Below, piece after piece: positions 56,949 through 64,000 of a DNA stretch of 64,000 bases (positions within the stretch are counted from its first letter, which is position 1; every line of letters begins with the position of its first letter). The notes under the pieces were generated by a model, which worked only from the letters and a program-made list of their open reading frames with translations, did no database searches and had not been told where the DNA came from. The translations under genes and the position numbers were made by a program. Origin of the DNA: Hoeflea sp. (GTDB lineage Bacteria > Pseudomonadota > Alphaproteobacteria > Rhizobiales > Rhizobiaceae); NCBI RefSeq assembly GCF_002733955.1, contig NZ_NVXQ01000004.1, positions 1 to 64,000 of the forward strand, read 5' to 3'.

Positions 56949-57733
56949 TAGGCTTCTCCCTGCCCTGCCGAAGGCGTGCGGTCTTCGAGCGTTGCGAGAA
57001 TATCGCCAAGCAGGCCCGACGCGCCAAAGCGGAAGGTTGATGGCGAGACCCAGCCGACGCCGAGGATTTCCTTGCAGAGTGCGAAATAGGCGCGGGCATC
57101 CTCAACCGTGCGGATGCCGCCTGCGGGCTTGAAGCCGACGGGTTTGCCGGAGCGCTGGATCACTTCAAGCATGATCCGTGCAGCGTCGAGCGTGGCGTTG
57201 ACCGCGACCTTTCCGGTCGATGTCTTGATGAAATCCGCCTGTTCTTCCAGAGCGATATCGGAGGCGCGGGAAATCAGCGCCGGGTCCTTCAGCTCGCCGG
57301 TTTCCAGAATGGTCTTGAGCGTGGTGGGTGCGGGTGCTGCCGCTCGCACGGCGCGGATCATGTCGCGAACCGCCTGTTCGTCACCGGCAATAAGCGCCTT
57401 CCAAGGAATCACCAGATCGATCTCGTCGGCGCCGTCCGCAACAGCGCGGGTTGTTTCCGCGACGACCTCATCAACCGGCAGATCGCCGGAGGGAAAATTA
57501 ACCACGGTAGCAATCCGGACAGGGGATTTTGCGCCGAGTTGTGCCCGTGCAGCGGCAACGAAACGCGGCCAGATGCAGACGGCCGCCACCGAGCCGAACT
57601 CATTGATGGCCCGGTCAACCAGCGAAAGCGTTGCCGCTTCGGTCGCCGTATCGCCGAGTTCGGTCAGATCGAGGCAGGACAGCGCTGCCAGGGCAACGGC
57701 CTTCGTGGACGTGAGATCGATTGGTTCAGCCAT
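56945..57733 (-). CDS. deoC: Deoxyribose-phosphate aldolase
   Basis: Splits deoxyribose 5-phosphate to acetaldehyde and glyceraldehyde 3-phosphate, 262 residues from MAEPIDLTS. Class I aldolase with Schiff-base Lys in ADFIKTSTGKVAVNAT and second Lys in VGFKPAGGIRTVEDA. It overlaps the preceding phosphorylase gene by eight bases and the following deoA by four, showing tight translational coupling. Confidence 0.95.
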   Translation of the reverse strand: MAEPIDLTSTKAVALAALSCLDLTELGDTATEAATLSLVDRAINEFGSVAAVCIWPRFVAAARAQLGAKSPVRIATVVNFPSGDLPVDEVVAETTRAVADGADEIDLVIPWKALIAGDEQAVRDMIRAVRAAAPAPTTLKTILETGELKDPALISRASDIALEEQADFIKTSTGKVAVNATLDAARIMLEVIQRSGKPVGFKPAGGIRTVEDARAYFALCKEILGVGWVSPSTFRFGASGLLGDILATLEDRTPSAGQGEAY

Positions 57734-58535
57734 GGGACGGCTCCGGGGTTTCAAACATTGCGGTCAGGATCGCCGACAGGCGCTTGCCGCCGATGGGCGC
57801 CATGTCCTTGGTTTCCTGGTGGCTGAGCTCGCCGCCGGTCATGCCGGCGCCGAAATTGGTGATCACCGAAGCGGCGATGACATTGATGCCGAGGAACCGG
57901 GCGAGAATGACTTCGGGCACGGTGGACATGCCGACGGCGTCCGCGCCAAGCGTTCGCGCCATGCGGATTTCCGCCGGGGTTTCGAAGCTGGGGCCGGAAA
58001 ACCACATGTAGACACCTTCATGCAGCTCGGTTCCGGTGGCTTGAGCCGCGGCCTTCATGCGCTCGCCAAGCTCGCTGTCATAGGCGCTGGTCATGCCGAC
58101 GAAGCGACCATCGCTTGGTTCACCAAACAGCGGATTGGTGCCTGAGAAATTGATGTGATCGGAAATCCGCATCACCGAGCCGGGCGGCATGTCATTGCGC
58201 AAGGACCCGGCAGAGTTGGTCAGGATCAGATTGGTGACGCCGATGCCCTTGAGCGCCTCGAGCGGCGCGCGCATGGCATCGGCCCTGCCGTTTTCGTAAT
58301 AGTGGACGCGGCCGGACAGGATTACCACCGGGGTCTGACCGATGAGGCCGGCGACCACCTCTCCGGCATGGCCGGAAACGCCGCTTTCGGGAAAGCCCGG
58401 CAGATCGCCATAGGGAATGCGGATCGGGTCGGAAACGGTCTCGACCAACGAGCCAAGGCCCGATCCCAGCACCAGCGCATGGCGCGGCATCAGGCCTTCA
58501 AGCCGCTCTGTCAGCACATCGATCGCCGGGCTCAT
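57726..58535 (-). CDS. punA: Purine-nucleoside phosphorylase (trimeric class)
   Basis: Cleaves inosine/guanosine-type nucleosides to base and ribose 1-phosphate, 269 residues. Phosphate-loop ALVLGSGLGSLVE, GRVHYYENGRADAM and the base-site segment MSTVPEVILARFLG with VITNFGAGM place it in the low-molecular-mass PNP group. Start set at MSPAIDVLTERL; the ORF-track extension is the antisense frame of cdd. ATGA overlap with cdd. Confidence 0.94.
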   Translation of the reverse strand: MSPAIDVLTERLEGLMPRHALVLGSGLGSLVETVSDPIRIPYGDLPGFPESGVSGHAGEVVAGLIGQTPVVILSGRVHYYENGRADAMRAPLEALKGIGVTNLILTNSAGSLRNDMPPGSVMRISDHINFSGTNPLFGEPSDGRFVGMTSAYDSELGERMKAAAQATGTELHEGVYMWFSGPSFETPAEIRMARTLGADAVGMSTVPEVILARFLGINVIAASVITNFGAGMTGGELSHQETKDMAPIGGKRLSAILTAMFETPEPSHG

Positions 58536-58924
58536 CCGAGTGCCTCCGTGACGAAGGCGTGCGGCAACAGCTCGTCCATGCGCAATGTCTTCTTGATGCC
58601 CTCGGCGTCGCACAGATGCACCAGCGTATCGGCATCGGCAAATTCCGCCAGCCGCTGGCGGCATCCGCCGCAGGGCGGGCAGAGTTCGAGCTTTTCGGCA
58701 ATCACCGCAACTTCGCGGATGCGGGTGCCGCCAGCCATGACCATGTGGCTGATCGCAGTGGTTTCGGCGCACCAGCCTTCGGGAAACGAAATCACCTCGA
58801 TATTGGCCCCGGCATGGATCCTGCCGTCATCGGCGCGAATGGCCGCGCCGACGGGGAACTTGGAGTAAGGCGCATGGCATTTGGCCATGGCGTCACGGGC
58901 AGCCTCGAACAGGTCATGCGCCAT
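58532..58924 (-). CDS. cdd: Cytidine deaminase
   Basis: Converts cytidine/deoxycytidine to uridine/deoxyuridine, 130 residues. The zinc site is complete: GWCAETTAI with catalytic Glu, and CPPCGGCRQRLAEF with the two other cysteines. Start at MAHDLFEAARDAM; the ORF-track extension lies in the permease gene. One base separates it from the permease stop, so it is in the same operon as the nucleoside importer. Confidence 0.94.
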   Translation of the reverse strand: MAHDLFEAARDAMAKCHAPYSKFPVGAAIRADDGRIHAGANIEVISFPEGWCAETTAISHMVMAGGTRIREVAVIAEKLELCPPCGGCRQRLAEFADADTLVHLCDAEGIKKTLRMDELLPHAFVTEALG

Positions 58925-58925
58925 T

Positions 58926-59897
58926 TCATCGCTCCTTGACGTAAGGCACGCCGCCGGCGCGCGGCGGGATCGCCTTGCCGATGAAGCCTGCAAGCAGGAT
59001 CACGGTCAGCAGATAGGGCAATGCCTGCATGAACTGCACCGGCACCACGCCGATGATCGGCAGCTCGTTGCCCTGCATGCGGATCGACATGGCGTCGAGG
59101 AAACCGAACAGCAGGCAGGCGAACATGACGTTGACCGGCTTCCACTTGGCAAAGATCAGCGCCGCAAGTGCGATGAAGCCCTTGCCCGCGGTCATGCCCT
59201 TGACGAAGCCTGCGGTCATGGCCATCGACAGATAGGCGCCTGCAATGCCGCAGAGGATGCCGCAGCAGATCACTGCCCGGTAGCGCATCCAGGTCACAGA
59301 AATTCCGGCCGTGTCGACCGCGCCTGGATTTTCGCCGACGGCGCGCAGCCGAAGCCCGAAGCGGGTCCTGTAAAGCACCCACCAGGTAAACGGAATCAGC
59401 ATGAACGCCAGATAAGTGAGCAGGAAATGCCCGGACAGCAGGTCGGAATAGATCGGGCCCAAAACCGGGATGTCGGCGATCTCGGCGGCAAAGGGGAGTT
59501 CGACCGTGGTGAAGCGGGCGTCGCCGCTCAATTGCGGTGTGCGTCCGCCCTGCCGGAACCAGGCCTGTCCGAGAATGACCGTGGCGCCGAGCGCGATGAA
59601 GTTGATGGCCACGCCCGAGACGATCTGATTGCCGCGCTGGGTGATCGAGGCAAATCCATGCACCAGCCCGAGGCAGACCGAGACGAGAATGGCGGCACAA
59701 AGACCGATGAGGGCGGAGCCAGTGACCGCCGCGGCGGCGCCCCCGGCAAAGGCTGCGGCCAGCATCTTGCCCTCGAGGCCAATGTCGAAAATGCCGGCGC
59801 GCTCGGAGTAGAGACCGGCCAAGGCGGCCAGGATCAGCGGCACCGACACACGGACGGTGGACTGCAGAATGACGATGAGAGTGTCGAAATATTCCAT
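58926..59897 (-). CDS. Nucleoside-type ABC transporter permease (second)
   Basis: BPD_transp_2 permease of 323 residues with about eight TM helices. The conserved ERAGIFDIGLEGKML segment (about 30-44) and LRAVGENPGAVDTAGISV match the YufQ/NupQ-like nucleoside permeases. Start at MEYFDTLIVI; the ORF-track start overlaps the first permease in another frame. Works with the first permease and the double ATPase. Nucleoside specificity is inferred from family and from cdd, punA, deoC and deoA in the same operon. Confidence 0.92.
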   Translation of the reverse strand: MEYFDTLIVILQSTVRVSVPLILAALAGLYSERAGIFDIGLEGKMLAAAFAGGAAAAVTGSALIGLCAAILVSVCLGLVHGFASITQRGNQIVSGVAINFIALGATVILGQAWFRQGGRTPQLSGDARFTTVELPFAAEIADIPVLGPIYSDLLSGHFLLTYLAFMLIPFTWWVLYRTRFGLRLRAVGENPGAVDTAGISVTWMRYRAVICCGILCGIAGAYLSMAMTAGFVKGMTAGKGFIALAALIFAKWKPVNVMFACLLFGFLDAMSIRMQGNELPIIGVVPVQFMQALPYLLTVILLAGFIGKAIPPRAGGVPYVKER

Positions 59898-59901
59898 GGT
59901 C

Positions 59902-61035
59902 TTATTCCGCCGCTGGCAAGGGTTTGTCGGAGCCTGATCCGCCGAGGGTGGCGAAAAACGCGGTGATCGCGGGGCGGAACATGTTTTCCAGCGCACCGGC
60001 AAACAGGATAACGAGGCCCTGGATGATGGTGATCATGTCACGCGAGATCTGCGGCATCTCGAAGGAGATTTCCGCGCCGCCCTGATAGAGCATACCGAAC
60101 AGGATGGCCGCGGGGATGATGCCGGCCGGATGGGAGCGGCCCATCAGCGCCACGGCGATGCCGACGAAACCGGCGCCGCTGACGAAATCGAGCTGCATGC
60201 GGTGCTGGTCGCCCATGATCGGGTTCAGCGCCATCATGCCGGCCAGCGCGCCCGACATCATCATGGTGATGACGATGATCCGGCTCTGGCGAATGCCGGC
60301 ATAGGCTGCCGCGGTGGGGCTGTGCCCCATGGTGCGTATTTCATAGCCCAGCTTCGTGCGCCAGATCACCACCCAGACGACAAAGGCCGCGACCAGCGCC
60401 AGCAGGAAAGAGAGGTTGAACGGCGCGCCGCCGATATCGAGGCCGACGGAAGCAAGCAGCCAGTCGAGCCGCGGCAATTGTCCGCCATCGGCAAAGGCGC
60501 GGGTCTGCGGCGCCATGGAGCCCGCCGGCTTGAGCACGTCCACCAGCACATAGACCATCAGGCTCGAGGCAATGAAATTGAACATGATGGTGGTGATCAC
60601 CACGTGGCTGCCGCGCTTGGCCTGCAGCCACCCCGGGATCATCGCCCAGAAACCGCCGACCATCGCCGCGCCGAGAATGGCGGCGGGAAAGACGATGTAC
60701 CAGGGCGCGAACTGATCGAGCCAGAGGCAGGGCAGCGCCACACCGAGGCCCGCAACATAGGCCTGGCCTTCGCCGCCGATGTTGAACAGGCCGCAATGGA
60801 AGGCGACAGCCACGGCCAGCCCGGTAAAGATGAAATTGGTGGCGTAGTAGAGCGTGAAGCCGATGCCTTCACCATAGCCGAAAGCGCCCTCGATCAGCAG
60901 GCTTGCGGCGCGCAGCGGGCTTTCGCCCACGGCCAGCACCACCAGGCCCGCGACAAGAAAGGCCACGATCAGATTGATCAGCGGGATCAATCCATAATCC
61001 ACCCAGGCGGGCAGCTTTGCATAGGGCACACTCAT
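59902..61035 (-). CDS. Nucleoside-type ABC transporter permease (first)
   Basis: BPD_transp_2 permease of 377 residues with about nine TM helices. The segment HCGLFNIGGEGQAYVAGLG (about 80-98) and YEIRTMGHSPTAAAYAGI are the matching signatures of YufP/NupP-like subunits. ATGA overlap with the upstream ATPase gene and four bases before the second permease. Part of the predicted (deoxy)nucleoside importer. Confidence 0.92.
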   Translation of the reverse strand: MSVPYAKLPAWVDYGLIPLINLIVAFLVAGLVVLAVGESPLRAASLLIEGAFGYGEGIGFTLYYATNFIFTGLAVAVAFHCGLFNIGGEGQAYVAGLGVALPCLWLDQFAPWYIVFPAAILGAAMVGGFWAMIPGWLQAKRGSHVVITTIMFNFIASSLMVYVLVDVLKPAGSMAPQTRAFADGGQLPRLDWLLASVGLDIGGAPFNLSFLLALVAAFVVWVVIWRTKLGYEIRTMGHSPTAAAYAGIRQSRIIVITMMMSGALAGMMALNPIMGDQHRMQLDFVSGAGFVGIAVALMGRSHPAGIIPAAILFGMLYQGGAEISFEMPQISRDMITIIQGLVILFAGALENMFRPAITAFFATLGGSGSDKPLPAAE

Positions 61036-62567
61036 TGTGCGGCCTCCTTGGAATCTTCCACACCGGCCATCAGCAGGCCAAGCTCACCCTCGCCGGCATC
61101 CGGCGCGCGTTCGCCGACAATGCGGCCGTCAAACATCACCAGCACCCGGTCGGACAGGGAACGGATCTCGTCGAGTTCGACCGAGACCAACAGGACTGCC
61201 TTGCCGGCGTCGCGCATCTCGATGATGCGCTTGTGAATGAACTCGATGGCGCCGACATCGACACCGCGGGTCGGCTGACCGATGACGAGCACCGCCGGAT
61301 CGCGTTCCATTTCCCGCGCCAGCACGATCTTCTGCTGGTTACCGCCGGAAAAATTGGCCGTCTTGAGCCTGGGGTTGGGCGGACGGATGTCGTATTTCTC
61401 GATCTTGTCGGTGGCGTCCTTGCGGATCGCATCGATGTTGAGAAACATGCCGTTGAGATATTTCGGATCGTCGTGATAGCCGAGAATGGAGTTCTCGCTT
61501 TCATCGAATTTCAGCACCAGACCCATGTGCTGGCGGTCTTCCGGCACATGGGCGAGGCCGCGATGCCTGAGCTCCGAGGGATCGGCGGTGCCGGTGACAT
61601 GGATCGGCTCGCCCTGCAGCAGCACCTTGCCTGACACCGCGCGGCGAATGCCGGAAATGGCCTGCAGCAATTCGGACTGGCCATTGCCCGCGACGCCGGC
61701 AATGCCGACGATCTCGCCGGCACGGACATCGAAGGAGACATTCTTGACCATGGCGACGCCGCGACCATCGCGCACCGACAGGTTTTCGACCGAGAGCAGC
61801 ACATCGCCCGGTGTCGCCGGGCCCTTGTCAACCTGCAGCAGCACGTGGCGACCGACCATGAGTTCGGCCAGTTCCTCCACCGAGGTTTCGGCCGTGGTGC
61901 GAGTGGCAACCATTTCGCCACGGCGCATCACCGAGACCTCGTCGGTCACCGCCATGATTTCGCGCAGCTTGTGGGTGATCAGCAGGATGGTCTTGCCCTG
62001 CGACTTGAGCTGCTCGAGAATCCGGAACAGGTGATCGGCCTCCGCAGGCGTCAGCACGCCGGTGGGTTCGTCAAGGATCAGGATCTCGGCGCCGCGATAG
62101 AGCGCCTTGAGGATCTCGACGCGCTGCTGAAGGCCGACCGGGAGTTCCTCGATGACGGCATCGGGATCGACCTCAAGCTCGTATTCCTGCTCGAGCCGGC
62201 GCAATTCGTCGCGTGCCTTGGTGATGCCGGCATTGAGGACCTGGCTTTCCTCGGCGCCCAGCATGATGTTTTCGAGAACGGTGAAATTCTCGACCAGCAT
62301 GAAATGCTGGTGGACCATGCCGATGCCGGCCGCGATCGCCGCGTTCGGATCCTTGATCACGGTCTTCCTGCCATCGACGAAGATGTCGCCCGCGCCGGCC
62401 TGGTAGAAACCGTAGAGGATCGACATCAGGGTCGATTTTCCAGCGCCGTTCTCGCCGATGATTCCGTGAATGGTGCCCTTGCGGACACGCATGTTGATGT
62501 TCTTGTTGGCGTGAACGAGACCGAATTTCTTGTCGATCCCCTTCAGCTCAATGGCAATGTCGTTCAT
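61032..62567 (-). CDS. Nucleoside-type ABC transporter ATP-binding protein (two domains)
   Basis: Double ATPase of 511 residues, as in YufO/NupO and sugar importers. First domain has Walker A GENGAGKSTLMSI and the Q-loop region MVHQHFMLVENFTV; its signature reads LPVGLQQRVEI, slightly off LSGGQ as usual here. The second domain has GIAGVAGNGQSELLQ instead of a canonical P-loop and FSGGNQQKIVLARE. First gene of the operon. A BMP-family binding lipoprotein, expected for this transporter class, is not found on either side within the window. Confidence 0.93.
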   Translation of the reverse strand: MNDIAIELKGIDKKFGLVHANKNINMRVRKGTIHGIIGENGAGKSTLMSILYGFYQAGAGDIFVDGRKTVIKDPNAAIAAGIGMVHQHFMLVENFTVLENIMLGAEESQVLNAGITKARDELRRLEQEYELEVDPDAVIEELPVGLQQRVEILKALYRGAEILILDEPTGVLTPAEADHLFRILEQLKSQGKTILLITHKLREIMAVTDEVSVMRRGEMVATRTTAETSVEELAELMVGRHVLLQVDKGPATPGDVLLSVENLSVRDGRGVAMVKNVSFDVRAGEIVGIAGVAGNGQSELLQAISGIRRAVSGKVLLQGEPIHVTGTADPSELRHRGLAHVPEDRQHMGLVLKFDESENSILGYHDDPKYLNGMFLNIDAIRKDATDKIEKYDIRPPNPRLKTANFSGGNQQKIVLAREMERDPAVLVIGQPTRGVDVGAIEFIHKRIIEMRDAGKAVLLVSVELDEIRSLSDRVLVMFDGRIVGERAPDAGEGELGLLMAGVEDSKEAAQ

Positions 62568-62866
62568 GTCCCCTCGTCTTTTTTGTTTGCCGTCACCGGC
62601 TCATCGCCGGCGCAGCTTGCGGTCCAAAACGTCACATCGCCCTTGAAACGCTGAGCTCGTCTGTCCCTTGAGGTCGTGTGCGGCCTGTCGAAAACCGATA
62701 CAAATTTTCGGGCCAATGCTTTAGTCTCGACAGTTCTGATTGCAAAGTCCAGAATCAAATGAGAGCGCAGTTTTTGTGGCCGATTGTTTTCAACATGGCC
62801 GGGTACCGGGTGCGGGCCAGGTCCGGGCTCTTGCCCCCAGGCGCATGACATGGTGAAAGCAGGCCT
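62568..62866. other. Divergent intergenic region between nucleoside importer and thioesterase
   Basis: About 300 bases. The ORF-track reading across it is antisense to the thioesterase and has no family match. No strong repeat or terminator was seen. It should hold the promoter of the nucleoside operon. Confidence 0.55.
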
Positions 62867-63301
62867 ATGACAAGATCGCCACCACCACCCCGCACCGCCT
62901 TCAAGGCGTTTCGCGAGCTGCAGACCCGCTGGGCGGACAATGATGTCTATGGCCACATGAACAATGTGGTCCACTATCAGCTGTTCGACACGGCCATCAA
63001 TCACTGGCTGATTGAACAGGGGCTGCTTGATCCGCTCAAGGGTGAGATTGTCGGGCTGGTTGTCGAAACCGGCTGCCGCTACCACGCCGAGGCGATGTTT
63101 CCGGACGCGATCACCGCCGGCATCAGCGTCGAGCGGCTTGGCGGATCCTCGGTCACCTACACAATCGGCCTGTTCCGCAATGACGAGGAGACGGCCTTCG
63201 CTGACGGCCGGTTTGTCCATGTCTATGTCGACCGCGCGGCACGGCGGCCGGTTCAGTTGCCGGAGACCTGGCGCGCAGTTCTCGGGACCATCGAAACATG
63301 A
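62867..63301 (+). CDS. 4-hydroxybenzoyl-CoA thioesterase family acyl-CoA thioesterase
   Basis: Hotdog-fold thioesterase of 144 residues. The active-site segment RWADNDVYGHMNNVVHYQLFD carries the family's D-x-x-x-x-H-x-N pattern near residues 25-35. Substrate acyl chain unknown. Its stop overlaps the slyX start (ATGA), so the pair is co-translated. Confidence 0.9.
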   Translation: MTRSPPPPRTAFKAFRELQTRWADNDVYGHMNNVVHYQLFDTAINHWLIEQGLLDPLKGEIVGLVVETGCRYHAEAMFPDAITAGISVERLGGSSVTYTIGLFRNDEETAFADGRFVHVYVDRAARRPVQLPETWRAVLGTIET

Positions 63302-63528
63302 GCGAAAAAGACGAGACCAGCATCGACACCGAAACCCGGCTTGTGCGGCTCGAGGAACTGGTCGCGCACCAGCAGGCCGCGATCGAGGACCTGTCGCGGC
63401 AATTGACCGAAGGCTGGAAACAGAGCGAGAAGCTACGCAAGGAGCTGGCCCGGCTCACCGACCGGTTCGATGAGCTTGAAGACGGCGCTGACGCCCCGCC
63501 CGCCAATCAGCCGCCGCCACACTGGTAG
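63298..63528 (+). CDS. slyX: SlyX family protein
   Basis: Small coiled-coil protein of 76 residues. Heptad-like sequence TRLVRLEELVAHQQAAIEDLS followed by a Pro-rich end PANQPPPHW, the SlyX pattern. Function of the family is unknown. Coupled to the thioesterase gene. Confidence 0.88.
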   Translation: MSEKDETSIDTETRLVRLEELVAHQQAAIEDLSRQLTEGWKQSEKLRKELARLTDRFDELEDGADAPPANQPPPHW

Positions 63529-63549
63529 GTTGACGCTTCACGTGCGCGG

Positions 63550-64000
63550 TCAGCTCGCGGCTGGCTCATAGCTGACGAAGGCGAAGCGGCTGCCATCGGG
63601 CGACCAGCAGGGCACATTGATGGTGCCTTGGCCGCCAAACAATTTCAGCAGCGTGCGGACAGATCCGTCAACCAGGTCGAGCAGCCACAATTCGACATCG
63701 CGGTCGCGCGGGTGGCCTTCGGTTCCAGGCTGGTAGCTCAGATACAGAATCTTGCCGCCACCGGGCGCGGGATGCGGAAACCAGTTGACCCGGTCGTCAG
63801 CGGTCATCTGCTCGGGCATGCCACCAGCGGCCGGAATTCGCCACAGATCCATGGAACCGCCTCGATCGGAATTGAACCAGATCCAGGCGCCATCGGGCGA
63901 ACAGTCCGGCCCGTCATAATGGCCGCCGCCGCTGACGAGGTGCTGTTCGGCGCCGCCCTCAATTTCGATCGTGTAGAGGCCGAAGACATCCTCGCGGCGG
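63550..64000 (-). CDS. TolB-like PD40 beta-propeller protein, 5' end outside window
   Basis: C-terminal part of a propeller protein; the frame stays open to the window edge, reading VFGLYTIEIEGGAEQHLVSG upstream of the ORF-track ATG at 63852. PD40 repeats are visible in DCSPDGAWIWFNSDRGG, WFPHPAPGGGKILYLSYQPG and CWSPDGSRFAFVSYE. About 149 residues seen. It could be a TolB-related biopolymer-transport or peptidase-associated propeller; the missing N-terminus prevents a better call. Confidence 0.85.
   Translation of the reverse strand, partial: RREDVFGLYTIEIEGGAEQHLVSGGGHYDGPDCSPDGAWIWFNSDRGGSMDLWRIPAAGGMPEQMTADDRVNWFPHPAPGGGKILYLSYQPGTEGHPRDRDVELWLLDLVDGSVRTLLKLFGGQGTINVPCWSPDGSRFAFVSYEPAAS

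Overview
The window looks like chromosomal DNA from an alphaproteobacterium of the Rhizobiales, probably a marine or soil Rhizobiaceae/Hoeflea-type organism (the genus is a guess). Coding sequence is GC-rich with long antisense shadow ORFs. Gene order is rhizobial: dnaX-ybaB-recR next to ffs, HIT-nudC, cycM / kdsB-pheA, a Tad/Cpa pilus locus, and a Rhizobiales-type flagellin. I saw no tRNA, rRNA, insertion sequence, prophage or CRISPR array.

Layout. 1-0.9 kb: 3' part of a Gfo/Idh/MocA oxidoreductase. 1.0-6.1 kb: RND efflux pair (inner-membrane pump and periplasmic adaptor) divergent from a TetR regulator, with a near-perfect palindrome between them. 6.4-16.5 kb: signalling block with a large MASE1/CHASE/PAS hybrid histidine kinase, a single-domain receiver, an HPt protein, a REC-degenerate GGDEF-PilZ protein, a PleD-like diguanylate cyclase and a membrane EAL phosphodiesterase. 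16.6-19.9 kb: flavin reductase remnant, aldehyde dehydrogenase, lytic transglycosylase. 19.9-27 kb: housekeeping genes (recR, ybaB, dnaX, SRP RNA, HIT, nudC, pheA, kdsB, membrane cytochrome c). 27.1-33 kb: yejABEF-type peptide ABC importer, then a 2-hydroxyacid dehydrogenase. 34-36.7 kb: NlpC/P60 peptidase, MarR-like protein, M17 aminopeptidase. 36.8-49.4 kb: complete-looking Tad/Cpa (Flp) pilus locus. 49.5-50.5 kb: PhnD-like binding protein. 50.6-62.6 kb: nucleoside uptake and salvage (deoB, add, upp, deoA, deoC, punA, cdd and a nucleoside-type ABC transporter), interrupted by a stand-alone flagellin and a retropepsin-like protease. 62.9-64 kb: thioesterase, SlyX, and the 3' end of a TolB-like beta-propeller gene.

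The most interesting pattern joins the signalling block, the Tad pilus and the flagellin. Five intergenic sites resemble the CtrA box TTAA-N7-TTAA. Two are perfect (14706-14720 between the cyclase and the phosphodiesterase; 54904-54918 between the flagellin and the retropepsin). Three have one mismatch (before the hybrid kinase, before tadD, before the Flp pilin). This suggests that a c-di-GMP phosphorelay, contact pili and a flagellin share cell-cycle control in a surface-attachment programme. The motifs are seen in the sequence; the shared control is inference.

Starts were often moved inward from the ORF track where a Shine-Dalgarno sequence, signal peptide or family N-terminus favoured a later codon; each case is noted.
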